Below are positions 1-8,486 of a stretch of DNA of 44,981 bases, piece after piece. The position numbers and the translations under genes are program-made. Positions within the stretch are counted from its first letter, which is position 1. Every line of letters starts with the position of its first letter. Origin of the DNA: Myxococcales bacterium (lineage in GTDB: Bacteria; Myxococcota_A; UBA9042); assembly GCA_009692465.1 (NCBI GenBank), contig SHZD01000021.1:1-44981 (forward strand). Direction: 5' to 3'. Under the pieces are notes generated by a model. The model had not been told where the DNA came from. It saw only the letters and a list, made by a program, of their open reading frames with translations, and ran no database searches.

Positions 1-582
1 ATGTGGTACGCCGGCGGGCTCAAGATGGACAAGGTCGATTTGGCGGCGCTTGGGGCCAGCGCGTCCAGTTCGCCGATTCCACTAGACGGCGCCACCTTGG
101 ACCTCGATCTGTTTTTGCCACCGATTGTCGAAAGTTGCGGCGGCGCCGATCCGATGAAGCTGCGAATTCAGGTCGGCGACGCCTTTATCGGCGCCAACGT
201 GCCACTGGGCGATCCACCGCTGAGCTTTGGCTTTTTCGGCAGTTTTGACGTCGGCGCAACCATCGCCTTGGGCACGTCGGCACAGGGCACGCCGCAAATG
301 AACGTAGTCATGGACAAAGAGGTCCTGTACCACCTGGAAATGGTCAGCATCACCAAAGAATTTGAGCCTTCCAAGGCCGTGTTCGAGGGCCTGATCACCA
401 AGCTGCTGACCGATCAGTTGTCCAAAGGCCTGCCGGGGCTCGACAAACTCAATATCGACTTGCCGAGCCTGGATATCGGCGGCTTGTTGCCGGGGATGCC
501 GGCCGGAGCCAAGGTCGGTCTGGTGCTGACCAAGCTCTTTCGCGCCAGTGGCTACACGGTGATTAACGCGGAGTTGCAATAG
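1..582 (+). CDS. C-terminal part of an unrecognised protein (5' partial)
   Basis: The reading frame is open from the first base of the window and ends at a TAG at 580-582, so this is probably the C-terminal 193 residues of a longer protein; the ATG at base 1 need not be the real start. I do not recognise the family. The visible sequence is rich in Gly, Leu and Asp, with alternating hydrophobic strands (around 50-125) and a final stretch of short amphipathic segments (PGLDKLNIDLPSLDIGG). It has one cysteine and no membrane segment. This fits a secreted or periplasmic beta-rich protein, like the two lipoproteins that follow, but that is inference. It lies 233 bases upstream of the MopE-repeat lipoprotein on the same strand. 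Confidence 0.6.
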   Translation: MWYAGGLKMDKVDLAALGASASSSPIPLDGATLDLDLFLPPIVESCGGADPMKLRIQVGDAFIGANVPLGDPPLSFGFFGSFDVGATIALGTSAQGTPQMNVVMDKEVLYHLEMVSITKEFEPSKAVFEGLITKLLTDQLSKGLPGLDKLNIDLPSLDIGGLLPGMPAGAKVGLVLTKLFRASGYTVINAELQ

Positions 583-815
583 CTTTTTGGTCAAGGCGTG
601 CGCTCCGTTTGGCGCTCAAATTGCCCGGTGCGGGGGTTTTTTGCGCAGCGGCGCGGAAGCGTGCACGATGTATCCCGCCGCGATGGGCGGCCCCTGCTCG
701 ATCGAGGCCGGTGTGTAGTCTAGCTGCGGGTTGGTGGTTCGGTAACTTGGCCCTTTGGTGTCAGGTTGGACCCGTTCAGGTGGCGGAACACCGCCAAAGC
801 AGTAGGGTTGACGGA

Positions 816-3014
816 ATGCGGGATATGGTCGGCAGGCTAGCGTCGGTGATGTTCGTCCGGTCAGCGGTTCTAGCTGCAGTGTCCGCGATCTTGGTCGCCC
901 CCGCGGCTTGCTCCGGCTCGGGCGATCCCGCTGGCGATGCAGTTGCCGGGCAAGGCGGTTTTGGCGGTGGTCTCGATATCGGGACGGTGGCCGGCACCGA
1001 TGGCAGTGCCAAAGACGACACGCCGATGCTGGACTTGGCGGCGCTCCAAGAAAAACTGTGCGCGTCGCCCAACTCGTTTGGCTGCCCGTGCGTGAGCAAC
1101 GTCGACTGTGATTCAAGCTACTGTGTCGACAGTGAAACAGGCAAAGTCTGCAGCAAGACGTGCACCAGCGCCTGCCCCAAAGATTGGAAGTGCACCCAAA
1201 CCGCCGGCAACAACGAATTGACCTACGTGTGCCTGCCCGCCTACACGCTGTTGTGCCGCCCATGCAAGGCCCACACCGACTGCGCGGCCTCGGGTGCCAA
1301 GGCGGATCAAAACTTTTGCATCCCGCGCGACGACGGCCAGGGCTTCGTCAATGGCTCATTTTGTGGCACCGGCTGCGCCGAGGCCAAAGATTGCAAGACT
1401 GGCTTTGTGTGCAATGACGCCGCCATCCCCGGCATTGAAGGCGCCGTCAAGCAATGCATGCCCGAATCGGGCGAATGCAGTTGCCTAGCCGCGTGGGTCG
1501 CCATCAGCGCCGCCACCGAGTGCCAAAAAACCAACGAGTTTGGCAGCTGCAAAGCCGCGCGCACCTGCACCAGCGAAGGTCTGACCCTGTGCACCGCTGA
1601 CGCTCCAGCCAGCGAAGCCTGCGACAACATTGACAATGACTGCGACGGCCAAACTGACGAAGACGAAGCCGTCGGCTGCATCATGTTCTACCCTGACAAC
1701 GACAGCGACGGTTTTGGCACCGGCATTGGCGCTTGTCTGTGTCAGGATCCTGGGGTCGGTTACGCAAAAAATGGCGGTGATTGCAACGACTTGGTCGCGT
1801 CGACCAAACCCAGCGCCGACGAGGTTTGCGACAACTTTGACAACAACTGCAACGGCCAGATCGACGAAAGCGGGGCCAAAGGCTGCAAGGTCTATTACAA
1901 GGACAAGGACGGCGACAAATACGGCGACAACGATGACTCAGCCTGCCTGTGCCCCAGCAAGAAAACCGCCGACTGGATCGAACTGGGCGGCGACTGCGAC
2001 GACGCCAGCAAGCTCGTCAAACCGGGCGTTGACGAGGTGTGCAACAAGAAAGACGACAACTGCAACGGCAAAACCGACGAAGAGGGCGCCGACGGCTGTA
2101 AGCTCTTTTACACCGATGCCGACTTGGACACCTACGGGCCCGCTGTGGGCGGCGGCGGGCTGTCGCTAGGCAAATGCCTGTGTGGTGCCAATAAGATTTA
2201 CACCACGGACAAGCCCGGTGACTGCGACGACAACAACAAGAAAATCAACCCGACCATCTTGGAAATTTGCAACGGTATCGACGATGACTGCAGCGGCAAG
2301 ACCGACGACGGCAACGCTTCGGCCAGCTGTCCGCAGGTAGCCGGTGGCCAAGCCGGCTGTACGATGGGCAAATGTGGCGTCGGCAAGTGCGCGCCGGGCC
2401 TGTTCGACGTCGATGAAAACCCGGCCAACGGCTGCGAATGTGGCGGCGATGCCAATTACGGCGTCAAGGGCAACACCTGCGGCAACTACATCGAACTGGG
2501 CGAGATGCCCGACGGCAGCAACACGGTGACCGGCAAAGGCAATATCATGCCAAGTGAGGACGGCGATTGGTTTCACTTCTTTGCCAAGGACCAACCCGAC
2601 GACAACTCGTGTGACCAGTATTTTGTGCGCATCAAGTTTGCGTCAAATCCCAATAATCAGTTTGTTTTTGACGTGTATCGCAAGTCGTGCGCCAATGCCG
2701 ATCAGGTGTGCAAGGCAGAAACAGAGCACTCGTGGACTACCAGCTTCTACGGCGGGACGCCGACCGGCTCGGACGCCAAGCCCCAGCAGAGCACGTTTGG
2801 CGACAGCCCCAAATCGCCGGTTCCCGAAAAAGCTGGCGAGTGTAAGTGTCTGGCACCTAAGCCCAACTTTACCGGCGCTGCCCCTGGTCTCAATTTGTGC
2901 AGCGACAACTCGGCCCATTATTTTGTGCGCGTTTATCGCGACACCAATGCCAAACCGTCACCGGTGTGCGTGGAGAACGCCTATATTATCGCTGTCAACA
3001 ACTCCCCGCCCTAA
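816..3014 (+). CDS. Secreted cysteine-rich lipoprotein with MopE-type metal-binding repeats
   Basis: About 732 residues. I start it at ATG 816 because the protein then begins with a signal peptide (MFVRSAVLAAVSAILVAPAA before Cys-Ser-Gly); the frame is open further upstream but that part has no secretory character. ATG 849 is an alternative start. Residues 80-240 hold many Cys pairs of EGF-like spacing. Four copies of the MopE/putative metal-binding motif (Pfam Cu-binding_MopE style, E-x-C-D/N-x-x-D-D/N-x-C-x-G-x-x-D-E) follow at about residues 267, 337, 407 and 482. They are separated by Asp-rich segments such as YYKDKDGDKYGD that resemble thrombospondin type 3 calcium loops. The C-terminal 150 residues are a separate beta-rich region. 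Such proteins are common on the surface of Myxococcota and Bradymonadota; metal or calcium binding is expected from the motif, the biological role is unknown. It probably forms an operon with the next gene, 13 bases downstream. Confidence 0.85.
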   Translation: MRDMVGRLASVMFVRSAVLAAVSAILVAPAACSGSGDPAGDAVAGQGGFGGGLDIGTVAGTDGSAKDDTPMLDLAALQEKLCASPNSFGCPCVSNVDCDSSYCVDSETGKVCSKTCTSACPKDWKCTQTAGNNELTYVCLPAYTLLCRPCKAHTDCAASGAKADQNFCIPRDDGQGFVNGSFCGTGCAEAKDCKTGFVCNDAAIPGIEGAVKQCMPESGECSCLAAWVAISAATECQKTNEFGSCKAARTCTSEGLTLCTADAPASEACDNIDNDCDGQTDEDEAVGCIMFYPDNDSDGFGTGIGACLCQDPGVGYAKNGGDCNDLVASTKPSADEVCDNFDNNCNGQIDESGAKGCKVYYKDKDGDKYGDNDDSACLCPSKKTADWIELGGDCDDASKLVKPGVDEVCNKKDDNCNGKTDEEGADGCKLFYTDADLDTYGPAVGGGGLSLGKCLCGANKIYTTDKPGDCDDNNKKINPTILEICNGIDDDCSGKTDDGNASASCPQVAGGQAGCTMGKCGVGKCAPGLFDVDENPANGCECGGDANYGVKGNTCGNYIELGEMPDGSNTVTGKGNIMPSEDGDWFHFFAKDQPDDNSCDQYFVRIKFASNPNNQFVFDVYRKSCANADQVCKAETEHSWTTSFYGGTPTGSDAKPQQSTFGDSPKSPVPEKAGECKCLAPKPNFTGAAPGLNLCSDNSAHYFVRVYRDTNAKPSPVCVENAYIIAVNNSPP

Positions 3015-3027
3015 GCTATTAAAAGCC

Positions 3028-4110
3028 ATGCCATTTTGGCCGAGACACTGCGTTCTTGCAGCGCTCTTCGCTTGTAGTGGTTGCTTTGAGCCGATCGCGG
3101 AAGCGCCCACGCTTGATGTGGCTGTGGTCGACGCCACCGCGGTTTTCAAGCCCGATCTCACTATGTTGGACTCACCGCAGCTGGGCCAAGAGGCAGCGGT
3201 AGCCGAAATTGAACCCGCTGATGGCGAAGAGCAGCCGGTCGACACTGTTGCCGATGGGCCAAAGACCGACGCCTCCACCGATGAGGATGCGCTGCCCGAA
3301 ACGGCTAGTCCCGATGACACGGCCGACGCGGGCGCAAAGGAAGTGTCGCCCACGGACGCCGCTGGCGACGTCTCGGCCAGCTGTGGCAATGGCAAGTGCG
3401 CGGACGGCGAAAACTGTCAAACATGCCCTGCGGATTGCGGAACCTGCCCGGCGTTTTGTGGCAACGGCACCTGCGCCGCCAACGAAACCTGCGCAAGCTG
3501 CCCGCAAGATTGCGGCGCGTGTCCAGCGCCGACGTGCAAAGTGCTGACGTCTGCCGGCTGTGCCAGTGGCAAGCAGTGCTTCCCCGATGGCAAGTCCAAT
3601 CTGTGCTACTCCGCTGGCAGCCTCAAGCCCGGCGATCCGTGCAAGAACTTCAACGATTGCGTGATCGGCGCCTTGTGTGTCGCCGGCTTGTGCCGCCAAC
3701 TGTGCGATTGGACGGGCAAAGACGCCACTCAACTGTGCAAGCCCGGTGTTCCATGCGACAAACTGGTATTCGACGGCGCCGGCGAGGCTGGCCAAAATCT
3801 GGGCGCCTGCAAACCCAGCGCTCCATGCAATCCGCTAACCGATGCCGGTTGCGCTAGCGGTTCGACTTGTACCCCGAGCGGCTGGCTCAAGACCTGCATT
3901 GTCGCTGGCACGAGCGGCCTGGGTAGCGCCTGTAGCCAACAATCCGCGTGCGGGCTTGGCTTGCTGTGCATCAATGACGGCAAGGGCCTGCAGTGTCTTG
4001 CTCGCTGCCATACGGACGGACAAGCGCCGGTGTGCGCTGCTGGTACGTGCTCGCCGGTCCTAGGGCCTGACGCCAAGTCGGTGCCGGATTTTGTCGGTTT
4101 TTGCAAGTAA
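3028..4110 (+). CDS. Secreted cysteine-rich lipoprotein with two CGNGxC repeats
   Basis: A protein of 360 residues starting at ATG 3028, 13 bases after the preceding stop. The N-terminus (MPFWPRHCVLAALFACSGC) is a short signal peptide ending in cysteines that could be lipidated. Residues 25-115 are a low-complexity Asp/Ala/Glu/Thr linker typical of surface-tethered proteins. Two tandem repeats follow, starting near residues 119 and 144, of the form CGNGxCxxxExCxxCPxDCGxC. This is a disulfide-rich motif known from secreted proteins of Myxococcota and related bacteria. The remainder holds further Cys-rich modules (for instance Cys-x-Gly-Gly/Ala-Ser-x-Cys spacing around 170-350). No enzyme motif is visible. 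The acidic linker plus disulfide modules suggest a cell-surface structural or ligand-binding protein partnered with the MopE-repeat lipoprotein; that pairing is inference from the operon. Confidence 0.8.
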   Translation: MPFWPRHCVLAALFACSGCFEPIAEAPTLDVAVVDATAVFKPDLTMLDSPQLGQEAAVAEIEPADGEEQPVDTVADGPKTDASTDEDALPETASPDDTADAGAKEVSPTDAAGDVSASCGNGKCADGENCQTCPADCGTCPAFCGNGTCAANETCASCPQDCGACPAPTCKVLTSAGCASGKQCFPDGKSNLCYSAGSLKPGDPCKNFNDCVIGALCVAGLCRQLCDWTGKDATQLCKPGVPCDKLVFDGAGEAGQNLGACKPSAPCNPLTDAGCASGSTCTPSGWLKTCIVAGTSGLGSACSQQSACGLGLLCINDGKGLQCLARCHTDGQAPVCAAGTCSPVLGPDAKSVPDFVGFCK

Positions 4111-4148
4111 CACATTGAATTTATAGAGTAGTTTAGATCCTAACCCCG

Positions 4149-4189
4149 CGACGACTGGTCAGAGACTTTGTTTTCGGCCAGGGTCGTCG
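4149..4189 (+). terminator. Possible hairpin terminator after the lipoprotein pair
   Basis: A 7-bp perfect stem (CGACGAC at 4149-4155 with GTCGTCG at 4183-4189) is extended by TGG/CCA across a two-base bulge. It lies 38 bases after the stop of the upstream lipoprotein and 48 bases before the next start. There is no T-run after it, so it may instead be a structure in the 5' leader of the amidohydrolase gene. Confidence 0.25.
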
Positions 4190-4237
4190 GCTCCTGCCCA
4201 ACGGCGCTGAGATCGCAGCGCTGAATCGAGTGAGACC

Positions 4238-5998
4238 ATGTACGACCTCAAGATTATCAACGCCCGCATTGTCGATGGCAGCGGTCGGCCCGCTTACGAT
4301 GGGGCCATTGGCATTGTGGCTGGCAAGCTGACGGCGGTGGGCAGCGCGCCCGACTCGGCCCTGCACACCATCGATGCCCGCGGATTTCTGGTCACGCCCG
4401 GCTTTGTCGACATTCACACCCACTACGACGGCCAAGCGACGTGGGATGCGGATATGAAGCCGTCGTCGATTCACGGCACGACCACGGCGGTGATGGGCAA
4501 CTGCGGCGTTGGTTTTGCCCCCGTGCGGACGGCAGATCGAGCCAAAGTCATTGAACTTATGGAAGGGGTTGAGGATATCCCCGGCGCCGTGCTGACTGAA
4601 GGGATTCGTTGGCAGTGGCAAACGACTTCGGAGTACCTCGATGCCTTGGCGACGATGCCGCGGGCCATCGAAGTGGCCGTACAGGTGCCGCACGACGCGT
4701 TGCGGATGTGGGCCATGGGCGAGCGCGCGGTCGCCGGTGAACAAGCCACTGACGCCGACATTGCCGCGATGTGCCACGAGCTGCGGCAGGGCTTACGCGC
4801 TGGCGCTGTTGGATTTTCGACCGGTCGTACCGATAACCATCGCACCAAACGCGGAGCGCCGACCCCAGCCGCCGAGGCGACGGTGCGCGAGCTTGCGGGA
4901 ATTGCCAAGGCGTTTGAAGGCTTAGACCACGGCGTGCTCATGGCCGTGTCGGACTTTGACATGGACGCGGGTCCGGATCGCTTTGACGCCGAATTTGATG
5001 TCGTTTTGGCGATGGCGCAGGCGGCGCCCACCCACAAGACCTCCTTGTCGGTGTCGCAGCGCGACTTGGAACCTGACCAGTGGCGGCGGATTTTTGCCCG
5101 CGCGCAGCAAGCCGTCGCCCAAGGGCTGGCGATCAAACTGCAAGTGGCGCCCAGAGGCATTGGCGTATTGCTGGGTTTAGAGGCGACCTTTCATCCGTTT
5201 ATGGGCTGCCCAAGTTACAAGAAAATCGCACACTTACCCATCGAAGAACGAGTGGCGACGCTGCGCGATCCGCAATTTCGCACTCAACTACTCAGCGAAC
5301 AAAATGACAAGGTGGCCGGCGACGGCAGCTCGATTCCACCGCTGGCCGACCGCATGCTGGCGATGCTGGATCAGTTGGCGTTCAAATTGTTCCGCTTGGG
5401 GGCGACCCCCAACTACGAGCCCTCGTTGGCTGACTCGCTGGGGATGGCGGCCAAAAAGCGCGGGGCGACAGCGCGCGACGAGATTTACGATGCGCTGCTG
5501 GAGGATGACGGCAAGGCTCTGATTTACTTTCCGATATACAACTATCAGGCCTTCAATTTGGAGGTGGTGCGCGAAATGCTCCATCACCCGTTGGCCTTGC
5601 CGGGTCTGAGCGATGGCGGTGCCCATGCCGGCACCATTTGCGATGCCAGTTTCCCCACATTTTTGCTGACTTGGTGGACCCGCGATCGCCCGACTGGTCG
5701 CTTGAGCGTCGAGCGCGCGGTGCAAATGCTGTGCGCGGACACCGCCGACCACATGGGCTTTGCCGATCGGGGGCGCTTGGTGCCGGGGCTGCGCGCCGAC
5801 CTCAACATCATTGATTACACCAATTTAGGTCTGGACGTGCCGCGCTTGGTCGCTGACTTGCCGGCGGGCGGCAAGCGCTTACTGCAGACTGCAACGGGCT
5901 ACAAAGCGACCCTAGTGGCCGGGCAAGTGGTGGCGCAAGATGGCGTATTGACAGGCAAACGGCCCGGCGGGGTGGTGCGCTTAGGCCAATCCAGTTAG
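4238..5998 (+). CDS. D-aminoacylase / N-acyl-D-amino-acid deacylase family amidohydrolase
   Basis: A protein of 586 residues with a full amidohydrolase-superfamily layout. An N-terminal beta-sandwich segment (MYDLKIINARIVDGSG) leads to the metal-binding HTH at residues 60-62 in DIHTHYDGQ. The GNCG motif (Cys89) supplies the metal-bridging Cys typical of D-aminoacylases. A late SDGGAHAG segment carries the catalytic Asp, and the C-terminus returns to the small sandwich (GLRADLNIID). The family hydrolyses N-acyl-D-amino acids, or related D-peptide and hydantoin-like substrates, in the cytoplasm; the exact substrate cannot be read from sequence. Length is normal for the longer branch of the family (about 560-590). 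There is no signal peptide. GAGTGAGA just upstream of ATG 4238 is a fair ribosome-binding site. It is transcribed alone, convergent with the nitronate monooxygenase-like gene, with an R2 repeat between them. Confidence 0.88.
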   Translation: MYDLKIINARIVDGSGRPAYDGAIGIVAGKLTAVGSAPDSALHTIDARGFLVTPGFVDIHTHYDGQATWDADMKPSSIHGTTTAVMGNCGVGFAPVRTADRAKVIELMEGVEDIPGAVLTEGIRWQWQTTSEYLDALATMPRAIEVAVQVPHDALRMWAMGERAVAGEQATDADIAAMCHELRQGLRAGAVGFSTGRTDNHRTKRGAPTPAAEATVRELAGIAKAFEGLDHGVLMAVSDFDMDAGPDRFDAEFDVVLAMAQAAPTHKTSLSVSQRDLEPDQWRRIFARAQQAVAQGLAIKLQVAPRGIGVLLGLEATFHPFMGCPSYKKIAHLPIEERVATLRDPQFRTQLLSEQNDKVAGDGSSIPPLADRMLAMLDQLAFKLFRLGATPNYEPSLADSLGMAAKKRGATARDEIYDALLEDDGKALIYFPIYNYQAFNLEVVREMLHHPLALPGLSDGGAHAGTICDASFPTFLLTWWTRDRPTGRLSVERAVQMLCADTADHMGFADRGRLVPGLRADLNIIDYTNLGLDVPRLVADLPAGGKRLLQTATGYKATLVAGQVVAQDGVLTGKRPGGVVRLGQSS

Positions 5999-6018
5999 CC
6001 TGCCCAGTATGCTTTACC

Positions 6019-6167
6019 GCGATCCCCCGCTTTGGGCGCAGCTCGGCGTCACTGCGTCGCTCTTCTGCCAGCGACGTACGCGAGTACACCACTGGCAGAA
6101 AAGCTCCTTGTTCCTTGATCTGCATCCCAAATCGGGGGCCGCGGGGGAAGTCGATGGGGAATTTGGG
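6019..6167 (+). repeat. Dispersed repeat R2, copy 1 (MITE-like, imperfect terminal inverted repeats)
   Basis: This intergenic copy fills the gap between two convergent genes. It begins GCGATCCCCCGCTTTGGGCG and near its other end reads TGCATCCCAAATCGGGGG, whose reverse complement matches the left end with few differences, so the element has imperfect inverted ends of about 17 bases. An internal TTCTGCCAG/CTGGCAGAA pair can form a second hairpin. It shares long stretches with 24659-24811 and its first 49 bases with 44784-44832. The right edge runs into the stop codon of the minus-strand gene. Confidence 0.75.
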
Positions 6168-6168
6168 T

Positions 6169-7209
6169 TTAGGCTGCCGCTTGCAGCGCCGTACCGACTC
6201 GAGCCAGCCGTGCCGCCTGGGCATAGCGATCGACGATCGCGGCAGTCGGTTCAATTTGATCGATACCATCCACCGACTTGCCGGCTTGGAAGTATTGCTC
6301 GTAGCCTGAACCCTTGGCGTTGGAGCGCTTGAGTTTCCATAGCGACTGCAAGCTGTAGTACAGCCGCATGTAATGCTTGGTGCGGTTGTTTTGCAGCAGC
6401 AGCTTGGCCAAGCCGGTCGCGTGCATGCCGATCGCCTCGACGTAGGGCGAGCGAATCACCGCCACCGGCACCCCCGAGATCTTATCGGTCAGTACAATAT
6501 CGGCGGATTTCGCTTTCAAAATAGCGAGTTTGTAGTCATTATGCGCGCTGCATTCGGTGGTGGCAATAAAGCGCGTCCCCAGTTGGGCCCCGGCGTAGCC
6601 CATGCCCATGGCCTGCACAAAGCCCGCTTCGTCGCCGATACCGCCCGCGCACACCACGGGAAGACCGAGGCTGCTCAACTCGTCGAGTAACTCTTGCACA
6701 CCCTTGGCGCCCGCGTGACCACCCGCGCGGTTGTTGACGGCAATTAGCCCATGCACTCCAGCATCGGCAGCCTTGAGCGCCCACTTTTTTTCAGTGACAT
6801 CGTGGTAGACGATGCCGCCAAACGGCGCCACTCGATCGACAATCCACTTGGGATTACCCAGAGAACTGACGAAAAACCGCACGCCTTCCTCGAGCGCGAT
6901 GTCGACCCACTTGGTCATGCGGTCGAGGTAGACCTTCGAGCTGGCCTCGGTCAGCACATTCATGCCGATTGGCTTGCCGCCCGCGGCACTATTCATTTTC
7001 TTGAGGCTTTCGCGAAAATCGCCTTTGTGGGCGTAGACCAATGAAATCGGCTGCAAGATGCCAATGCCACCGGCGGCAGAGGCAGCAGCCACCAGTTCCC
7101 AGTTGCTGCACGGGTACATGGCCCCGCAAATTAGCGGCACTTCGATGCGGGCGTGGCGGGTCAGCGCGGTGTCGAAGGTTGCGGTAAGATTGGTATTTGC
7201 GCTGGTCAT
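6169..7209 (-). CDS. Nitronate monooxygenase family FMN protein (NPD-like)
   Basis: A protein of 346 residues; I start it at ATG 7209 because the longer open frame upstream has no matching content. It has the FMN-dependent TIM-barrel features of the nitronate monooxygenase / 2-nitropropane dioxygenase family. These are an N-terminal barrel strand (IEVPLICGAMY, then GGIGILQP), AGGHAG with the conserved His165, and a phosphate-binding end AGGIGDEAGFVQAM...GAQLGTRF (residues 188-214). Some members oxidise alkyl nitronates and others act as enoyl-ACP reductases (FabK) or have unknown roles; the sequence alone does not decide. The C-terminal 60 residues (from about 285) are a helical extension. 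It is the last gene of a minus-strand run after the DCC protein, 103 bases away, and may share its transcript. Confidence 0.82.
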   Translation of the reverse strand: MTSANTNLTATFDTALTRHARIEVPLICGAMYPCSNWELVAAASAAGGIGILQPISLVYAHKGDFRESLKKMNSAAGGKPIGMNVLTEASSKVYLDRMTKWVDIALEEGVRFFVSSLGNPKWIVDRVAPFGGIVYHDVTEKKWALKAADAGVHGLIAVNNRAGGHAGAKGVQELLDELSSLGLPVVCAGGIGDEAGFVQAMGMGYAGAQLGTRFIATTECSAHNDYKLAILKAKSADIVLTDKISGVPVAVIRSPYVEAIGMHATGLAKLLLQNNRTKHYMRLYYSLQSLWKLKRSNAKGSGYEQYFQAGKSVDGIDQIEPTAAIVDRYAQAARLARVGTALQAAA

Positions 7210-7312
7210 GCTTGACTTCGATCTGCAGTGTGGCAGGGCGCCAAGGTAAGAGTGCTGGTGCTGGGGGTCAAGGCAATTCGCGGACGGTGTAGCACTGCCA
7301 GCCACCGCGCAT

Positions 7313-7726
7313 TCACTGCAGAAACCGTGCCCGCTCGGCAGGTTTGGGCCACCGGCACGTTTCGGTTTTGCCAAACCAGCGGTAGCGATTCCGTGCGATC
7401 CAATCGTAGACAACGTCACGCAAAGGCGCTGGAATCAGTCGAAAAACTGCAGCCAGTCGCCACACGCCGCCCAAATGCAGGGCGATGCGCAGCGCGGCGC
7501 TACTGCGATGGTAGGTCACGCCGCCGTCGCGCAACACTAAGGTCTGCCAGCCGCCCGCTGGCTCCGGGCCCACTTCGGTCTTGGCCAGTTCGCCCTGCAG
7601 CGGCGCAAACAGAAAACGCTGGTGCCGGTCGCGGGCGATGACGAAATCGACTGCGGCGTTGCATAAGCCGCACACACCGTCGAAAAACAACACCGGGCGA
7701 TCGGTGGGAAAGGGCAGAGTATTCAT
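7313..7726 (-). CDS. DCC-family (DUF393) thiol-disulfide oxidoreductase-like protein
   Basis: A protein of 137 residues starting at ATG 7726 (a TTG six bases upstream is also possible). It carries the hallmark DCC-family start: PVLFFDGVCGLCNAAVDFV, with Cys19 and Cys22 forming a CxxC pair after an FDG strand. The middle SSAAL segment and the C-terminal basic YDWIARNRYRWFG are also typical of the family. These small proteins have a thioredoxin-like fold prediction, and their partners are mostly unknown. It begins only six bases after the stop of the DUF4442 thioesterase gene, so the two are almost certainly co-transcribed. Confidence 0.85.
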   Translation of the reverse strand: MNTLPFPTDRPVLFFDGVCGLCNAAVDFVIARDRHQRFLFAPLQGELAKTEVGPEPAGGWQTLVLRDGGVTYHRSSAALRIALHLGGVWRLAAVFRLIPAPLRDVVYDWIARNRYRWFGKTETCRWPKPAERARFLQ

Positions 7727-7732
7727 AACCAA

Positions 7733-8257
7733 TTAGATTGGTTTAAGCTGCCAAGCAGCCTGCACGGTACACACCACGTCGCCAGCCTTGTCGCGAATGA
7801 TCGCTTGCACGATTTGGGTGCGCGGTTCAGTCACTGCGGCGGTTTCGGTGTCGCAAATGGCAATTAGGGTGCCGCGCGCCTTCTTGAGGTACTTCACGTT
7901 CAGTTCGGTGACGATGCCCTTGGCTTTGCCGTCGATGGCGTGAAACATCGCCAATCCAGAACAGAATTCACCTAAATTAGCCAGAGCCACCGCGTGAACG
8001 CAGTCCAAATGGTTGCGAACACTGCGTCGATCGCGCAGCACCACCTTGCTGTGACCGTCCCACAGTTCGTCGACCACCGCGCCGATGGTGCCCGTGTAGG
8101 GGATCTTGATCTTGATCATCTGCGCAAACGCCTGTTTGCCGAGCGGCAATGGCGACAACGCCGCCCACGCTTGGGCCATAGTCAGGCTGCTCAGACTGGG
8201 CAGGGTCGCCCCCAACGCGCCTTGGGCCAGACCTTTGAGAGTAGCAACACTATACAT
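7733..8257 (-). CDS. DUF4442 hotdog-fold thioesterase-like protein
   Basis: A protein of 174 residues from ATG 8257; a GTG six bases upstream is an alternative start. The sequence is consistent with the DUF4442 / YiiD-C-type hotdog family. After a helical N-terminus come a strand IKIPYTGTIGAVVDEL, a basic R-N-H-x-x-x-V-H-A-x-A-x-x-N-L-x-E motif around residues 80-98 that matches the hotdog helix of acyl-CoA thioesterases, and a C-terminal sheet (AAVTEPRTQIVQAIIRDKAG). Members hydrolyse or bind acyl-CoA thioesters in the cytoplasm; the substrate is unknown. It is the first gene of a minus-strand operon with the DCC protein and probably the nitronate monooxygenase-like gene, perhaps a small lipid or nitro-compound metabolism unit (inference). 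An R1 repeat lies directly upstream. Confidence 0.75.
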   Translation of the reverse strand: MYSVATLKGLAQGALGATLPSLSSLTMAQAWAALSPLPLGKQAFAQMIKIKIPYTGTIGAVVDELWDGHSKVVLRDRRSVRNHLDCVHAVALANLGEFCSGLAMFHAIDGKAKGIVTELNVKYLKKARGTLIAICDTETAAVTEPRTQIVQAIIRDKAGDVVCTVQAAWQLKPI

Positions 8258-8270
8258 GGTCACCCAAATT

Positions 8271-8395
8271 CGAGATCAACCTTTGACCGGAGCCGCGAGT
8301 CGGCTGCGCAGCAGACGCGAGCTTGGCGACCCACTGAGCAAGCACGAGATCGGCGGTCCGGCATTTGATGCCGGACTTCGGCGATCGAGTATAGC
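8271..8395 (-). repeat. Dispersed repeat R1, long form, copy a
   Basis: A 125-base element lying just upstream of the DUF4442 gene. It aligns over its whole length with the reverse complement of 18947-19069 at roughly 80% identity by eye, with conserved edges CGAGATCAAC and GCGATCGAGTATAGC. It contains the R1 core (gcgagtcggctg ... acgcgagcttggcgaccca) and a hairpin TCCGGCAT-TTG-ATGCCGGA. It carries no coding sequence. Confidence 0.7.
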
Positions 8396-8486
8396 GACAG
8401 ATTTCATGCAAAGTCCTTGCTGCGCAATCGGATTACCCGCAGTGGTTGAGCGTAGCGATTGTGTCCGTCAATTACAACGCACTGCG

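Noticed and set aside
4111-4237. tRNA or riboswitch in the leader of the amidohydrolase gene
   Set aside because: Only one simple hairpin can be drawn; there is no cloverleaf and no conserved aptamer pattern.
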